This document shows, piece by piece, positions 21,886 through 31,858 of a DNA stretch of 32,117 nt. The DNA is from Chromera velia (Eukaryota; Sar; Chromeraceae): contig JAHBMJ010000798.1 in the NCBI GenBank assembly GCA_018398765.1, positions 1 to 32,117 of the forward strand, read 5' to 3'. The translations under genes and the position numbers were made by a program. The notes below the pieces were generated by a model. The model did not search any database. It saw nothing but the letters and a program-made list of their open reading frames with translations, and had not been told where the DNA came from. Position 1 is the stretch's first letter. Every line of letters starts with the position of its first letter.

Positions 21886-23235
21886 CAGAAGGTTTGCATG
21901 CAACCAGCACATGTCTTGATGCGAACATCGATTCTCCTTTGTGCAGTACTTCAAGTTATAGTATTAGTTACTCTTCAATTCAACGTGACTTATACATTAT
22001 GATACACAGCTAGATACATAGACAGTTTATGTATTTAGACAGGTACGTATGCAGCCGAAACAGAAGCGAGGAAGATGCTGCTTTTGGCTTTACAAGTCGA
22101 TCCGTATGAAGCATGCAGAGCTGTTTGCGATCTTTGTTACTCACTGTGCACGCCTGTTTCTGTGTGAACGCGACCTTTTCTTCTTCTGTTCGAGTCTTCT
22201 ATTGCCACCTCCAACGCGCATGCTGCTCGTAAGCTCACCAAGCGAGCACTTCAGGGGATCTCGCGCTTACTCTTATCTCTAGAGTTGAGTGGTTGACGAT
22301 CTCTTGCATGAACATGGGCTGCTGGGAGCACGGCTCCACTCTAGCAAAGCCAACTTCATTCATTCATTCATTCATTCATTCATTCATTCATTCATTCATT
22401 CATTCCTAGATTGATTCATACTCTAGGCCCTGCACTATACCTAGTGAATCACATTTCTTTAAATAGATTTATTTTTTTTTAATTATCAGATTTGATATTA
22501 AAAAAACAACTGCAAGTTGTTAAAACATTTCAAGAGCCAAGAGGCACTGCATGAAAAACAATTTTTAAAGAAGTATCATTTCAAGATTCATGTGTTGATC
22601 ATTGGTGGCAAATATAAGTTTTATATAATAATACAAAAAGATCAAAAACTTAATTTCTCTTTTTTCTTCGTTTTTTTTAATTTATCTATCAGCACAGACT
22701 ATCGTGTGTGAAACCTATAGCCAAAGTATTCTACTAGTAGCTAGCTATAAATGCTATAACTTTAAAAATACGTCCAGTCATGTGATTCATGTACATTTCT
22801 GTAGTAGAATCTGTATAATGTACAGTATTAATTGAAGTTGATTCAAGACTTTCCCCCCCCCTGTTTCTTTATAATCCTAGTGTAACAAGATCATTGGCTA
22901 AGTGATTGAAGAAGACTTTGATCTAGACTTTGATTCAGAATTTTGAGTTTGAAGTGGGATTTGATCCTTTTACTCTTGTAGAATCAGACTTCTCTATTCA
23001 CTGTTTCTATTGATTTCTACCATGATCTCATATTTGCTAGAACCTCCCCTGCAATATCTTGAAAATGATCATACACTTTCTGTAATACAAAGGCATTTCC
23101 TGTTTGAGGACCTTTTTGTGGCTCTGAGCTCGCTCGGTGAAGGATGCAAAAAAAATTACTGTGCTTGATGTTCTTGACGGCTGTACACATGCCGAACATA
23201 ATCAGATTTTTCTTGCCTTCTCTTGTGTATACCGC
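21886..23235. other. AT-rich non-coding region between the PPR gene and the next minus-strand exons
   Basis: No supported coding sequence was seen. It should contain the 3' UTR of the PPR gene and a (CATT)12 microsatellite. A very AT-rich stretch runs from about 22440 to 22830. Confidence 0.55.
22357..22404 (+). repeat. (CATT)12 microsatellite
   Basis: Twelve perfect CATT units, followed directly by CCTAGA. Confidence 0.97.
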
Positions 23236-24242
23236 TCATCTCGATCTAGGGCAGTGCTTCTGAGTGCTTCTTTTGCAGACACGTAGCAGCAAAGGAACGT
23301 AAGTTAGTGACTGCACTGCCAAGACACGGATGCGTTCATGGAGCTCAAAGGTCGGTAAACAAAAGATATCTTTCGGCTGCAAATTTTGAACAGAAAACAA
23401 CTAACCTTCAGAAATAAGCGCACCATTGCTTTTGGACACCTGAGAAGGTTAACAGTGTCCATGGGGTGGGGGTGGGGAGGGTAGAGGGAGTAACAGGAGG
23501 GTGTCCGCTCTGGTAGAAGTTTTTGAACCACAACCACCAGTCTCTCGCAGATCCCTCCCTTTATGCCTCACCGTAGTCCTCGGCGTTCACCTTGATCATA
23601 GTTTTTGATGTCAACATTGTTTTCTCGGTGAAAAAATTCGGGGGAGGGAGAAAGAGAGAGAGAGAAACACAGAGAAAGAAGAAGAAAGGGAGAGAGAGAG
23701 AGAGAAAGAAAGAAAGAAAGAAAAAGAGATAGAGAGAGAGGGGGGGACACCGGGGGACACAGAGAGGCAGAGAGCGACAGAGAGAGACAGAGACAGAGAC
23801 AGACATGGACAGACATACCTCTTGTTAAGCTTTCGGTTGTTGAGTCCTCATCTTCCCAACTCTCTGCCAAATTTCAAAGGAGAGTTTTGATGCGCTTGGA
23901 TACACGCAAATCTGATATACCCTCTGTAGTAGGCAACATCATCATTCTCATAATGCTGCATTCCGACGAGTGGAAGGACTTGTAAGAAGGAAACAAGAGA
24001 GAGAAACAACGGAGGTACACTTACCTTGCAAGAAATGGCTGAAAATGGATGCCCGGGCAACAAAGACAGTCATCTCTGGAGTCTCCGTTGCTGCGGCACA
24101 CAAGGGTTGGGTCAGGTTAAAACAAGGAAGCTGTACTGCTCAGACTCTGTCCTGTTACTGAGGCCGATCAACGTTTCTACGGCATGAAGCCCCGCTAAAT
24201 TATCGATTGCTCGGAAAGTGACACGTCCACAAACATTGTGTG
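23236..24242 (-). CDS. 3' exon cluster of an unrecognised multi-exon gene
   Basis: The best block is three phase-consistent exons: 24159-24242 (acceptor with an ACTAAC branch-like site; product includes FRAIDNLAGLHAVETLIGL), 24025-24090 (ends in a consensus CAAG|GTAAGT; TPEMTVFVARASIFSHFLQ) and one starting at 23978 (LPLVGMQHYENDDVAYYRG). The last either runs to a TGA ending at 23848 or is cut at 23921 by a 57-nt intron. Further short exons are possible at 23819-23861, 23572-23623, 23406-23439 (after a long C/T tract) and 23236-23376, the last ending PRSR plus stop. Their phases can be chained, but with weaker sites. The product looks largely helical and matches no family I know. If the early stop is real, the lower exons belong to UTR or another transcript. 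Confidence 0.45.
23640..23810 (-). repeat. (GA)n tract, (CT)n in the sense of the minus-strand gene
   Basis: GAGA and GAAA units with a CACCGGGGGACAC interruption lie between two candidate exons. In transcript sense this is a pyrimidine-rich intron tract ending at the acceptor near 23624. Confidence 0.8.
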
Positions 24243-24474
24243 CTTGCAAAGCGTGCGTTAGTGTACCCAAGTGCCGATCCCTTACCCCAGAGGACCAACG
24301 TACATCGGTCATGCACGGGAAAGAGACTATCAGGAGGGCAACAGCCAATACACCCCAAACCCTTCTAGCTGCCTTTTCAGATCCAGAGAGAGAATTCCTT
24401 CTCCCTGACGAATCGCACAAGTGAGGGGACGATGGGATGAAATCTGTACGAAATCTGTGGTGACCCTGTTATGT

Positions 24475-24547
24475 GTCTGTAGGGAGTCTGTTGTATGTCT
24501 GTAGGGAGTTGTCTGTAGGGAGGCTGTGGGAAATTGTCTGTGGAGAG
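24475..24547 (+). repeat. Short minisatellite, GTCTGTAGGGAG units
   Basis: GTCTGTAGGGAG occurs at 24475, 24497 and 24511, with a diverged GTCTGTGGAGAG at 24536. The spacing is irregular. Confidence 0.8.
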
Positions 24548-24858
24548 TCGTCGAACCTCTATGCGTACTACTTGCGCCGAGAAACCGAAGAGAGCATACT
24601 TACTTACTGAGCTGACTGCTAATCAACTCAGACCGTGTTCCAACTCATCGACGGCTCATCGACAGACCTGATTCAAAGAGCCTTGCTTACCAGAGACTAG
24701 CAGCATATGTGCGTACTGAACTGAAGCAGGTCTCCCTTAATTAAAAGCACAAATGAAACAAGGCGGTACACATACAGACATTCTTTATAAGAACTTCAAG
24801 TTTCCGATCTGTCTGACCTACCTCAGTTGGTCACTTTCCTTGGCGGAGCCCCCTCTAC

Positions 24859-25269
24859 CTGCCCTAGTCCTCTTGCGCTCCTGTTGGTCAGACTCTCCCA
24901 TGATGGATCGGTGCCTGCATCTATGTATATGTATATGCGCTGATTTGTAATTAGATGTATACAGACCGCCAAGCCTACAAGGTGGTTGCTGGTCAAAACG
25001 GCAGGCAGCAATTAAGGGAGACATGCATGGAGACAGCCGTGCATGAGGGCAGTCAGACACGAAAGCATACCAAACGAGAGACAGATACAGGGAGAAAAGC
25101 ATGGAATCCCCAACAAGATGGGCCAAAAAGTCTTGAGTGAACCCCTTGCGTGTGGTGCATGCTAGATTGCATGATTCAAACAGGTGGAACGAGTAAGTGC
25201 AGCTGCGCATGGAACAACATGGAACAACAGATATTGTCAGAAAGGTTAGACGTCGTCGCTCAGTAACAC

Positions 25270-25313
<44 letters not shown>

Positions 25314-26171
25314 TTCCCTCCCTCCCTCCCTCCCTCTCTACCACTCAAAACTTACCAAACTGAATTCTTTTCCCTGCTGCTTGCCTCTGCACGACGAAAC
25401 ACGCAGCCCTCAAATACTGCGTCTGCCCCCGGACCCACCACAGCACCCGCCCCAGGACACTTCTCCAAAATACAGTCCTGTGTCTTTCACATCCTCAAAT
25501 TGCCTGCACATAATTTGAAGGAACACAGGGATTGCAGAGCACAGTAATCTTAGAACTCAATCAGAGCCGGTCCTTCTCAGAGAGACAACGACTGCACAAA
25601 GGAACAAATCATGGACAGCCAGCCAAACAGAAGGCAAGACCGAAGGCTTTGTAACTGCTTTGATAACAGATGTCTACATCGAGATGTGCGTGGCCAGGGC
25701 AAACAGAAGCAGTGCAGAAGAGCAGACACACTCACCTTGTCTGTGATCTTGTTTTTCTTGACGGGTAGGGAGGTCACAGCAGCCACCGCCGCCACCTCGT
25801 CTTGGAGCACCCCAGTGGGGGTGATGGTGCGGCCTGCTTGCAAAAACCATTGATCCCCGGACAAAAAGAGCAAAAGTTCGCAAGTGAAACTTAATTTGGG
25901 CGCTTTGAGAGGTACTAGAAGGACTGAATTGAAAAGAGAAAATTGGACCATGCAGACAAAATTCAGATCAAAAGATCTGGCCTTTCATGAGGACTACTGC
26001 ATGGGACGTGCATGAGGCTCGGGGACAGCAAAAACCCTTCGACTATATTTTTTAGAGAAGCCAAAGATGAATCAAAGAACCAGCATTCTAAGAGGAATGA
26101 AGTCGACCTGCAAGCTGGTCAAAACTCACCGAAAAGAGTTCCCTTCCCTGCTGCCTGCCTCTGCACAACAT
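24859..26171 (-). CDS. Middle exon cluster of the unrecognised gene, with a duplicated motif
   Basis: Four exons join without a phase clash: 26130-26171 (VVQRQAAGKGTLF), 25736-25833 (RTITPTGVLQDEVAAVAAV and SLPVKKNKITDK), 25356-25416 (YLRAACFVVQRQAAGKRIQF) and 24859-24914 (GTDPSWESLTNRSARGLGQ). The donors of the first three are GTGAGT, GTGAGT and GTAAGT; the fourth uses a weaker GTAGAG. The first and third encode the same VVQRQAAGK core and share most of their nucleotides, including the start of the intron, so one is a duplicate of the other. Another likely exon is 26886-26994 (EYYVIDPGSLRFATLRHPLF) just above. A frame after 24404 (GEGILSLDLKRQLEGFG) could follow 24859. No domain is recognised. 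Confidence 0.5.
25268..25336 (+). repeat. (CT)n microsatellite running into (CCCT)n
   Basis: About 18 CT units, then TTCTCTCTTTCC and five CCCT units. It lies in an intron of the minus-strand gene, where its transcript copy is purine-rich. Confidence 0.9.
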
Positions 26172-26725
26172 CTGCGTATAGCATCAAAAGCGGGAGGCAA
26201 AAGGGAAATAAATATTCGGAGATCGAAACATCGAGCATCCCACAAGGAAGAGGAAACAGGCAAAGAGATAAACACAGAAAAAGGTGTCCCAACCCAGGGC
26301 CAAGCAAAGAGACAAACACAAAAACATATCAAGAAAGATAGAAAGGCAAAGAAATCCTGTATGACTGTCGGATAGATAAATTCAAAGGATATTTGATTCC
26401 ATAGTCGAGCAACTCGTTCCGTTCCAGTGAAATGCTGTCAAACTTCGACAAAGGCGGCCAAACACAAAGACGACGGAGAAGAAAAGCAAGCAAATTTGGA
26501 CCCGGTGCAAAAATTCATCCGCAAAACACAGAGAACAGCAAGAAAAAAGACATTGGTCAGAGTGATGAGAGCTTGAAAGCCCTTTTGCTTTCAGATGCGA
26601 ATTCAGGTCAGAAAGACGCAATCCAAAAGCACGCCAAAATCTGAAGACAGCTTCCATATATAGCAGGACGCAATGCGGAATGATTTTAGTACAAGGACAG
26701 CAAGAAAAGTTATAGACGGACCGCT

Positions 26726-26727
<2 letters not shown>

Positions 26728-26759
<32 letters not shown>

Positions 26760-26824
26760 AGGGAGGGAAGGAGGGAGGGAGAGAAAGAGAGAGAAAGAGG
26801 GGGGGAGAGAAAGAGAGAGAGAAG
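26728..26824 (+). repeat. (GA)n / (GGGA)n microsatellite
   Basis: GA units, a GGGA block, then GAAAGAGA units. It lies between candidate exons of the minus-strand gene and is pyrimidine-rich in that gene's sense. Confidence 0.9.
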
Positions 26825-27300
26825 GATTCAAGTAGGCTACTAACTCTACATCTGGAGCGTGTCGAAGTTTTCCTTCATCTCTTACAGCAACTCCAGGACC
26901 TGCATGCATTTCAATCCCGACAAAAAAAAGAGGGTGACGTAGAGTTGCAAACCTCAGGCTTCCGGGATCGATGACATAGTACTCCCCTACCAATCTTCAC
27001 GTGCGGTATATGAGAAAAAAGGATGTAGAAAAACAGTCAAGGGTTTTCAAAGCGGCTTTATTGGGTTCTTTTCACGCAAAACAACAAAGCATGCAGATGA
27101 AAAGAGAGCACAATAGTAGCTTCGGGGAAATGATAGGAGTTCGAAAGGAAAGTTTGAAAGGAAAGTCTCAAAGACAAGATCGGCAGACAGATTGTGAAGG
27201 ATAGAATGAAACACAAAGCCAGACACATATCGCCGAGCACTTGATGAAAGAGTCAGAGCTCTCGGACCGCATGGGGAAATAATTCCTTTTCATGACTTAC

Positions 27301-28015
27301 CTTCTGCTGGTCGAGTTTCTAAGTGACGTGTGGTAGGATCTTGAGTATGTCCCTCTGCTGTTGGTTTTCCTCCTGCTGAATCATCGCATCAAACCGAGCT
27401 AGACGGTCTCAGAAATGTCCCTAAAATGCGTTCTTTAAATAAAAGGGGGCAAAGCTCTTAATTTGGGTCTCACACAAATAATGCAGAGGAGGCATGCAAC
27501 ATGACCATACCGAAAAAACATACGGTCTCCCTGTTGACTGATTTGTACGGTGGGCGACTACAGATCCGCACGTTAAACTTTCAGCCTTTTGGTTGCTGTT
27601 GAGTGACGTTCATTCAAAAGAAAAATGATAAGGTCACCGTTCTCCAGAGCGAAACGACATCCTGTACAAAGGCCTTCACCCGACAAAAGCAGCCTCCGCA
27701 AATCTCTAAGACACAATAAAAGCAAGCATGTAAGCAAAGGGGGCAGGGAGGAAAACAAAAAAAAAAAAAGAACGGGCATGCACCTAGGCATGCACACAGA
27801 CAGACACACAGACAGACAGACAGACATACAGAGAGACACAGACAGACAGACAGACAGGCAGACATATAGACAGACAGACAGACATACAGACAGATATACA
27901 GATAGACATACAGAGAGACACAGACAGACAGACAGACAGACAGGCAGGCAGACAGATAGACAGACAGACAGGCAGACCTGCTCCTGTCTAATCTTGCATG
28001 GTGCCTTTCGATCGC
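27301..28015 (-). CDS. Weakly supported exon group of the unrecognised gene
   Basis: Candidate exons are 27978-28015 (DRKAPCKIRQEQ when read after the exon at 29234), 27680-27705 (RFAEAAFVG) and 27301-27407 (RLARFDAMIQQEENQQQRDI), the last ending in a consensus CAGAAG|GTAAGT donor. The first two are phase-compatible with each other and with the exon at 29234. The third needs a phase that the second does not give, and it carries an in-frame TAG at 27319-27321, 18 nt before its donor. Either the exon limits are wrong or this copy is broken. Its Gln/Glu-rich stretch suggests a helix or coiled coil. Confidence 0.28.
27780..27975 (+). repeat. (CAGA)n microsatellite
   Basis: CAGA units with CATA, GAGA and CACA variants. 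It sits between the candidate exons at 27680 and 27978; in the sense of the minus-strand gene it is (CTGT)n. Confidence 0.93.
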
Positions 28016-28195
28016 CTGACACACAACAACAAGAATTTTACATATCGTAAAACAGGGGCAGGAGTCCAAAATTTCAGTTCCGCGGATAAACTCTCCCTCC
28101 TTCAGTTCCTCCATCTCATCACTAAAATGTCCACCCCCCTTCACGAACCCGTGCCTCCCCCCTGCCTTTTGATCTCTTCCGGGCTCCATCTTCCT

Positions 28196-28976
28196 CAAAT
28201 TCTTCCTTCCTTCCTTCCTTCCTTCCTTCTTTCCTTCCTTCCTTCCTTCCTTCCTTCCTTCTTTCTTTCCTTCCTTCCTTCCTTCTTTCCTTCCTTCCTT
28301 CTTTCCTTCCTTCCGTCCTCACTTCCTTCCTTCCCTTCTTCCTTCCTTCCTTCCTCACTTCCTTCCTTCCTTCCTTCCTTCCTTCCTCACTTCCTTCCTT
28401 CCTTCCTTCCTTCCTTCCTTCCTCACTTCCTTATTTCCCTTCTTCCTTCCTTCCTTCTTTCCTTCCTTCCTTCCTTCTTCACTTCTTTACTTCCCTTCTC
28501 CCTTCTTTCCTTCCTTCCCTTTTTCCTTCCTTCCTTCCGTCCTTACTTCCTTCCTTCCTTCCTTCCTTCCCTTCTTCCTTCCTTCCTTCTTTCCTTCCTT
28601 CCTTCCTTCTTCACTTCTTTATTTCCCTTCTCCCTTCTTTCCTTCCTTCCCTTTTTCCTTCCTTCCTTCCGTCCTCACTTCCTTCCTTCCTTCCTTCCTT
28701 CCCTTCTTCTTTCCTTCCTTCCTTCCTTCCTTCCTTCCTTCCTCACTTCCTTCCTTCCTTCCTTCTTTCCTTTCTTCCTCACTTCCTTCCTTCCTTTCTT
28801 CCTTCCTTCCTTCCTTCCTTCCTTCTTTCCTTCTTTCCTTCTTTCCTTCTTTCCTTCTTTCCTTCTTTCCTTCCTTCCTTCCTTCCTTCTTTCCTTCCTT
28901 CCTTCCTTTCTTTCTTTCTTTCTTTCTTGCTTTCTTTCTTTCTTTTTTTCTTTCTTTCTTTCCCTGTTTCCCCCTT
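28196..28976 (+). repeat. ~780 bp (TTCC)n polypyrimidine tract
   Basis: Almost pure TTCC/TTTCC/TTTC, interrupted by regularly recurring TCAC (in CCTCACTTCC or TTCTTCACTTC), which marks higher-order units of roughly 50 to 150 bp. The long Leu/Pro/Ser/Phe frame it encodes is spurious. It falls in an intron of the minus-strand gene, where it is purine-rich. Confidence 0.95.
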
Positions 28977-29233
28977 TCTAACGATGCTGCTTTCTCTGCA
29001 GGACTCTCGCCTACTCTTATTGATCTGATTCTCTCTTTTTCATTGTGTACGCGCAGTTTGAGCGTCCTGTGTTTTGAAATCTACCGCTGACAATTCTTCC
29101 GGCCTTTCCCAGGAAAGTCTCTATCTCAGGCTCTTTTCTGGCTCTCATGTCAGTCTAGCAATATGGGGGAAAGAGCTTGGTGCATGAAGAAATAAAAGCT
29201 GCGTGCGAATGACGAATACATATATATACTTAC

Positions 29234-29503
29234 CTTGGATAACCATCATCAATGTGGAGAGGGTTTTCAAGAAGATCTCTGCACTCATCGTCTGGAAGCA
29301 GCACAAAGGGTGCGTTGGAAGGAGAAGATTAGTCGACGAAATGCGGGAACAACTGATTCTGCAGCCGTGCAGTGATCTTTACATACAGGAGCTGCGACAT
29401 AAGGTCACCATACTGCATGTAGTGCGAGAGCTCCAAAGGGATGCTTGACAGAGATTTGAGCCAACGAGAGGTCCTTTCATACATGTATGAGTTGGAGATG
29501 CAT
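29234..29503 (-). CDS. Two adjacent exons of the unrecognised gene
   Basis: Exons 29383-29503 (SRWLKSLSSIPLELSHYMQY, then GDLMSQLLY) and 29234-29291 join in phase 0. The second ends in a perfect ATCCAAG|GTAAGT donor and has a CTGCTTCCAG acceptor. Read in phase 0 it gives TMSAEIFLKTLSTLMMVIQ. A second frame of the same exon (DECRDLLENPLHIDDGYPR) is also open, so phase is the only ground for choosing. The first exon's donor (TAT|GTAAAG) is weaker. The product looks like amphipathic helices with no known domain. Confidence 0.5.
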
Positions 29504-29810
29504 CTATGTACGAGCAAGAAGAAAACTGGGGGACCTTCTTGCGTGACGCAAATTAATCTCGCTGATGTCAGCCGCTGTGCTGAGAAGAGTTGGGCGGTAG
29601 GTGTTACTGGAAGTAGCAATCATGTCCAGTCACATGCAGATCTTTTCTTAGGAAAGAGAAATAAAAGATCAGTTGAAGGAACAGGCAGTCTGCAGGTCAA
29701 ACACACGCAAACAATGGAGAAACTTAAGAGAGTGAAAGCAACCAAAGACCCGTTCATACTTTATTTTGGCCTTACCAACCCAACTGTCAACAGTACATGA
29801 GCGGCCGCAG

Positions 29811-31216
29811 TTTAGGGTATTTCACTAAAAAAAAATAATAATAATAAAGATTAATTTTATACCCCCCCCTTCAAGTATGTAAAACACTTTAGACATCTAA
29901 AAGTATGTTCAATGTGGTTCTTTACCTAAAAGAACCTTCATGAACTTAAAAAAAGACTTGTAGCATCATGATTTATGATGGTTATTTAAGGTTTTCATCA
30001 TGTTGCCACTTAGGGTTCTAAGAGTAGTAAAAACATCGTTATGTAACCTAACATTTAACCTACTTAAACCTTACGTAACCTGATATAACCTGTTTCAAAT
30101 CACTTCATTAACACCAGCAGACATGATTTCAAAACCATATGACTCAACTCCCCTTCAGTTTTCATCCTTTTTATCACTTTCACGCTTAATCATATCATTA
30201 AACTGACTTTCTACGCGAGCAAGCACGTCGTTATTCACCGTTACTCCCCCTCCAACCAAAACTGCCGAATGCAACCAGAAAAAAACAGCAGAAAGGGGTG
30301 TGTCGTCAGTTCTCAGCGTTAACGTGCGATGGAATAAAAGCGGTTTGAACTTTGTTCTGATGGTAAGAGCTACCGTGACTGCATGTGTGTAGCTCTGACA
30401 TGTACGCCATGTGAGCTTGCTGGAAAGCTGGCCAAGGAGAGTCATTTCGTGATGTGGATCACGAACTCCGACATCATGCGCTGCCAGAATTTTGTGGGCC
30501 ACTGTGGGACCAATCATCTTATTGCCGTAAATCAAACTAAGGTCACTAGTAGCGTGAGTGTAGCAGAGGGACGTAGGGGAGCGAAGGAGGAGAGTTCAGG
30601 CTCTGTGGCTACAAGCGAGACAGCAGAGGGCTAAGCAGAGAAGACATGAGGGAGGAAAGCTGAGAAAAGGGCTCTCTCGAACAGGCTGAGCCACAGCGCC
30701 TTTCTGCTTTCGATCTTTTATTGCCATCACACTCTTTTCTTTGTTGTCCCTGATTCCATTTGTCTGCCAGCTTGAATGCTCCATCGCAAATTTGTCAAAA
30801 TTTGACAATGTTTTTCCCGTGTGCATAACTGCCTAGCTTGCTGAGATGAGGTGTCTCAATAACAGTTTTGAAAAGTCAAATCATCAGTTTTAAGTTTGTT
30901 TTGAACAGTTTGAGGCTAGTTTATACTATGTTAATACTGATATTGGCAGGTTCAAGCAGGTTTCAAAAGATGACAACATTAAAATGAAGGTTCTGTAACC
31001 TTGTGTCCGAACCTTCATTGGCAACGACCCTTAAACCTACCCTTTACCTAATATAACCTTGCCGAACCAAGGATTTTACATGTGATTATGTGTTCAAATG
31101 ACTTTTTAGCAAAATTGGGCTAGGAATCTATTTAAAAAAATGTCTAAAAACTGTTTTTTTATAAGGGTTTTTACTATAAAACCTAGTACACCTCCATCAA
31201 AGTGAAATACCCTAGG
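29811..31216. mobile_element. TIR element inside the minus-strand gene region
   Basis: TAGGGTATTTCACT at 29813-29826 is exactly inverted at 31201-31214; two further bases out mismatch, then GCAG/CTGC match again. CCGCAG directly precedes the left end and CTGCAG directly follows the right end, so these are either a 6-bp target duplication with one change or an extension of the TIR. Length ~1.4 kb, AT-rich. On the minus strand it ends with T9-AG at 29825, a good splice acceptor, and starts with GGAG|GTGTAC at 31191, a possible donor. No transposase was recognised. Confidence 0.6.
30155..30517 (-). CDS. Hypothetical 120-aa ORF within the TIR element
   Basis: ATG at 30517 opens a frame of 120 codons that ends in a charged helical tail (NDMIKRESDKKDEN). 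The frame extends a few codons further up to an acceptor-like GACCTTAG near 30537, so it could be an exon. It is in the same orientation as the surrounding gene and has a less AT-rich composition than the element's flanks. There are no transposase motifs or recognised domain. It may be captured host sequence or the remnant of an element gene. Confidence 0.35.
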   Translation of the reverse strand: MIGPTVAHKILAAHDVGVRDPHHEMTLLGQLSSKLTWRTCQSYTHAVTVALTIRTKFKPLLFHRTLTLRTDDTPLSAVFFWLHSAVLVGGGVTVNNDVLARVESQFNDMIKRESDKKDEN

Positions 31217-31389
31217 CTGCAGTAACAGAGGGACAATGTCATGAATAAGGGCATGCTTGCAGAAAATCTTCCGGAAAAAAACGGGGGAAGCCTGATGCGG
31301 GAGACCGGGCTGGCTGACCGGATCTGTGATTTGCCGAGCTGCCAGCATAGAAACGGACGCTCTCTGTCGGTGGGACCCGCACTTCTGAC

Positions 31390-31858
31390 CTTCACTTCAT
31401 CCTTTCCAGTCGTAGGCATCGCGGCCTTGTTCAGTTTCGCCAGAGCCTGCAGGCAGACAGGAGTGGGTGAGCGTCTACGAAAGCTGCAGCAGAAGTCGAC
31501 TGACCATCTGAGTGTCCAATGAGTCAAGTGCGCGTGCAAGATTGACAGGTCCTCTCGGGGTAATTTCTCTGCATGGCAATCTAAAACTGTTACAGTCAAA
31601 AGCACAGGCCTCTGCAAACATAGTGAGACTCAGAAGCTTTGGGCGCAGGCATACAGAAGCGTATGTGAAGGCGGAGACCAGTCTATTGCAATTTGTATCT
31701 CAGGACAGCCATGCAGCTGGAAAATGGGAGCTCAACTTGTGCAGCAACGTGCAGCATGCATGGACCGTACAAAGGGTGAGACTTACTGGCTGAGAACACA
31801 GATGAGAGCAAGCAACGCCGCAGGAGACAAAACTTCTTAGAAGAAAAACGGTCATCAT
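31390..31858 (-). CDS. 5' exons of the unrecognised gene, with a signal-like N-terminus
   Basis: Three exons in phase 0: 31787-31858 (ATG at 31858, donor CCA|GTAAGT; MMTVFLLRSFVSCGVACS, hydrophobic and signal-like), 31501-31611 (RPVLLTVTVLDCHAEKLPRE and on; acceptor CTATGTTTGCAG) and 31390-31446 (ALAKLNKAAMPTTGKDEVK; acceptor CTCCTGTCTGCCTGCAG, donor GAAG|GTCAGA). The 54-nt gap between the last two is also open in frame, so it may be retained. The next exon probably starts at 31338 and runs to the TIR element's edge at 31216, where its frame is broken. No family recognised. Confidence 0.5.

Noticed and set aside
27780-27975. Possible CRISPR-like array (regular short repeats)
   Set aside because: The units are 4 bp with no unique spacers: a microsatellite in a eukaryotic intron.
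27998-28981. 327-codon Leu/Pro/Ser/Phe frame
   Set aside because: Translation of the (TTCC)n tract; no ordered sequence or splice support.
29811-29817. TTTAGGG as a telomere-type repeat
   Set aside because: A single copy that forms part of the element's terminal inverted repeat; no tandem array.
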